From assembly GCA_028709565.1 (NCBI GenBank), contig JAQVWU010000156.1:1-6956 (forward strand): a stretch of DNA of 6,956 bases. Direction: 5' to 3'. Under the pieces are notes generated by a model that was not told the origin of the DNA, searched no databases, and worked only from the letters and a program-made list of their open reading frames with translations. Each line of letters opens with the position of its first letter. Position 1 is the stretch's first letter. This DNA comes from Eubacteriales bacterium (lineage in GTDB: Bacteria > Bacillota > Clostridia > Oscillospirales > CAG-272). Positions 5,823 to 6,956 of the stretch are shown in pieces. The position numbers were made by a program, and so were the translations under genes.

Positions 5823-5874
5823 ATGATTTTTTAAAATCTGCCTCTGTGTTGTCAAATGATTTTTAAAATCCGCC
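5823..5874. repeat. Two tandem near-palindromic repeats in the divergent intergenic region
   Basis: ATGATTTTTTAAAATCTGCC (5823-5842) and ATGATTTTTAAAATCCGCC (5856-5874) are direct repeats 33 bases apart start to start. Each contains GATTTT-AAAATC, a dyad with a one- or two-base centre. A third half-copy, TAAAATC, lies at 5899-5905. The copies sit upstream of the MerR -35 box and upstream of the plus-strand flavoprotein gene, so they could be operator sites for either direction. The spacing is close to three helical turns. No regulator can be named from the sequence. Confidence 0.45.
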
Positions 5875-5928
5875 GATATGGCTCTCCGCGAATTAACATA
5901 AAATCAATATGTATAATATAAAAACACG

Positions 5929-5957
5929 TTGAAATTACGCAAAAAATATTGTATGCT
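5929..5957 (+). promoter_or_regulatory. Candidate promoter for the GltD-family gene
   Basis: TTGAAA (5929-5934, five of six consensus bases) and TATGCT (5952-5957, four of six) are separated by 17 bases. Transcription would begin near 5964, giving a leader of about 60 bases before the ATG at 6023. TGAAA and TTTCA flank 5965-5986 as a loose dyad over the expected start. The whole region is A/T-rich, so chance matches are common; TATAAT at 5912-5917 lacks a suitable -35 box. Confidence 0.35.
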
Positions 5958-6022
5958 GTAAATGTGAAATTAAAACGGTTTTTTCATATTTTCATAATAC
6001 ATAATATATAAAAGAGGCGATA

Positions 6023-6956
6023 ATGTCAATAATGAGCAAACATATCATCGAGGACGCCAAACGTTGCCTGCAGTGCAAAAATCCCATGTGCAGCCAGGGA
6101 TGTCCGGTACACACACCCATCCGCGACGCCATCTCGCTGCTGCTTGACAGCAAAATATCGGATGCGGGCAGGCTGCTTTTTGAAAACAATCCGCTGTCCC
6201 TGGTCTGCTGCCATGTGTGCCCCCAGGAAAACCAGTGCGAGGGGCACTGTGTGCTGGGAAAGAAGGGCTCCCCGGTGCAGATCAGCGCCATAGAACGCTA
6301 TATATCCGACTATTATCTGAACATATACAAGCCGGCGCCCTCCGACAGGAGCAAAGGCAAGATTGCCATCATCGGCTCGGGGCCCGCCGGCATCACCATC
6401 GCCTTTGAACTGTCAAAACTGAACTGTGACATCACCATTTTTGAGGCCAATGACCGCATCGGCGGCGTTCTGCGTTACGGAGTGCCGGAGTTCAGACTGC
6501 CGAAGACCATCCTGGACAGACTCATGGAGACGCTGATCGCCAGCGGGGTGAGGATTCGGCCCAACACAGCCATCGGCACCAATCTGAACATGGACGACCT
6601 GTTCCGGGACGGTTATAAGGCGATATTCATGGGTACGGGGGTATGGCGTCCGTACAGGCTCAATATCAAGGGCGAAAGCTTCGGCAATGTGCATTACGCG
6701 ATAGAATATCTGAAAAACCCTTCGGTTTACAGGCTCGGTAATCGCGTAGCCGTAATCGGCGCCGGTAATGTGGCGATGGATGTGGCCCGAACCGCCTTCA
6801 GACACGGCAGCGAGGAGGTTACAATCATCTGCAATGCGGATGAGGGGTCGGTAACCGCGCGGCAGATAGAACTGGCCTATGCGAAAATCGACGGCGCGAA
6901 GATAATATTCAATAAAACGGCCGTCGAGTTCACCGACGAGGGGGTAATCCTTGCCG
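6023..6956 (+). CDS. GltD-family Fe-S/FAD NAD(P)-dependent oxidoreductase (3' end outside window)
   Basis: The first 311 residues are visible; the frame is open at the right edge. The N-terminal Fer4_20-type domain has Cys15, Cys18, Cys23 and Cys27 (CLQCKNPMCSQGCP) and a second set, Cys62, Cys66, Cys72 and Cys76, expected to bind two [4Fe-4S] clusters. The FAD-binding loop is IIGSGPAG (116-123), followed by GGVLRYGVPEFRLPK (147-161). The second nucleotide loop is VIGAGNVAMD (244-253). This is the architecture of the glutamate synthase small subunit and of NfnB-type and related clostridial flavoproteins, which pass electrons between NAD(P)H and an iron-sulfur partner. The YRR stretch that normally follows and binds the NADPH phosphate reads ICNAD (268-272 region), so cofactor preference may differ. 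ATG 6023 was chosen over the in-frame ATG at 6032 because AGAGG (6013-6017) lies 5 bases upstream. No GltB-like large subunit is in the window. Confidence 0.88.
   Translation, partial: MSIMSKHIIEDAKRCLQCKNPMCSQGCPVHTPIRDAISLLLDSKISDAGRLLFENNPLSLVCCHVCPQENQCEGHCVLGKKGSPVQISAIERYISDYYLNIYKPAPSDRSKGKIAIIGSGPAGITIAFELSKLNCDITIFEANDRIGGVLRYGVPEFRLPKTILDRLMETLIASGVRIRPNTAIGTNLNMDDLFRDGYKAIFMGTGVWRPYRLNIKGESFGNVHYAIEYLKNPSVYRLGNRVAVIGAGNVAMDVARTAFRHGSEEVTIICNADEGSVTARQIELAYAKIDGAKIIFNKTAVEFTDEGVILA

Noticed and set aside
5823..5905. CRISPR array
   Set aside because: There are only two full repeats, they are A/T-rich and short, and the intervening sequence is too short for spacers; no cas genes are present.
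5912..5917. TATAAT as the -10 box for the flavoprotein gene
   Set aside because: No acceptable -35 box lies 16-18 bases upstream; the nearest candidate, TTAACA at 5893-5898, leaves a 13-base spacer.
6413..6805. 130-codon minus-strand reading frame inside the GltD-family gene
   Set aside because: The plus strand carries the FAD and nucleotide-binding motifs through this span, so it is a shadow.

Overview
The window carries six complete protein genes and one gene cut by the right edge. They form three blocks: a plus-strand redox cluster (41-3111), a convergent minus-strand operon (5763 down to 3120), and a plus-strand flavoprotein gene starting at 6023. Coding sequence is G+C-rich and the spacers are A+T-rich. 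The TipA-type MerR regulator, the GIY-YIG/DUF4357 nuclease, the BadF-type kinase and the clostridial-looking GltD-family flavoprotein suggest an anaerobic member of Bacillota (class Clostridia). This is an inference from gene content; there is no rRNA or marker gene to confirm it.

Left block (41-3111, plus): a zinc-less medium-chain dehydrogenase-like protein of the SAGTER type, then 16 bases later a Gfo/Idh/MocA oxidoreductase, then after 52 bases a PIG3-type NAD(P)H:quinone oxidoreductase-like protein. All three are nucleotide-dependent oxidoreductases. The first two look like a working pair for redox modification of a sugar, polyol or related compound, but nothing in the window names the substrate.

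Middle block (3120-5763, minus): in transcription order, a TipA/Mta-like MerR activator, a BadF/BcrA/N-acetylglucosamine-kinase-fold ATPase, and a GIY-YIG nuclease with a C-terminal DUF4357 domain. Gaps are 31 and 18 bases with no visible terminator, so they look like one operon. The promoter has perfect TTGACA and TATAAT boxes separated by 19 bp, the over-long spacer typical of MerR-controlled promoters, with a dyad inside the spacer. The regulator gene starts at TTG behind a strong ribosome binding site. It also holds a well-placed internal ribosome binding site and ATG exactly where the ligand-binding half begins, matching the TipAL/TipAS arrangement of Streptomyces lividans. An autoregulated, ligand-sensing operon whose downstream genes are a sugar-kinase-fold ATPase and a nuclease is the most interesting item here.

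Right block: a 259-base divergent intergenic region (5764-6022) holds the MerR promoter, two tandem near-palindromic A/T-rich repeats about 33 bp apart, and a weaker candidate promoter for the plus-strand gene. That gene encodes the N-terminal 311 residues of a GltD-family iron-sulfur/FAD/pyridine-nucleotide oxidoreductase. No tRNA, rRNA, insertion sequence, CRISPR array or convincing intrinsic terminator was seen.
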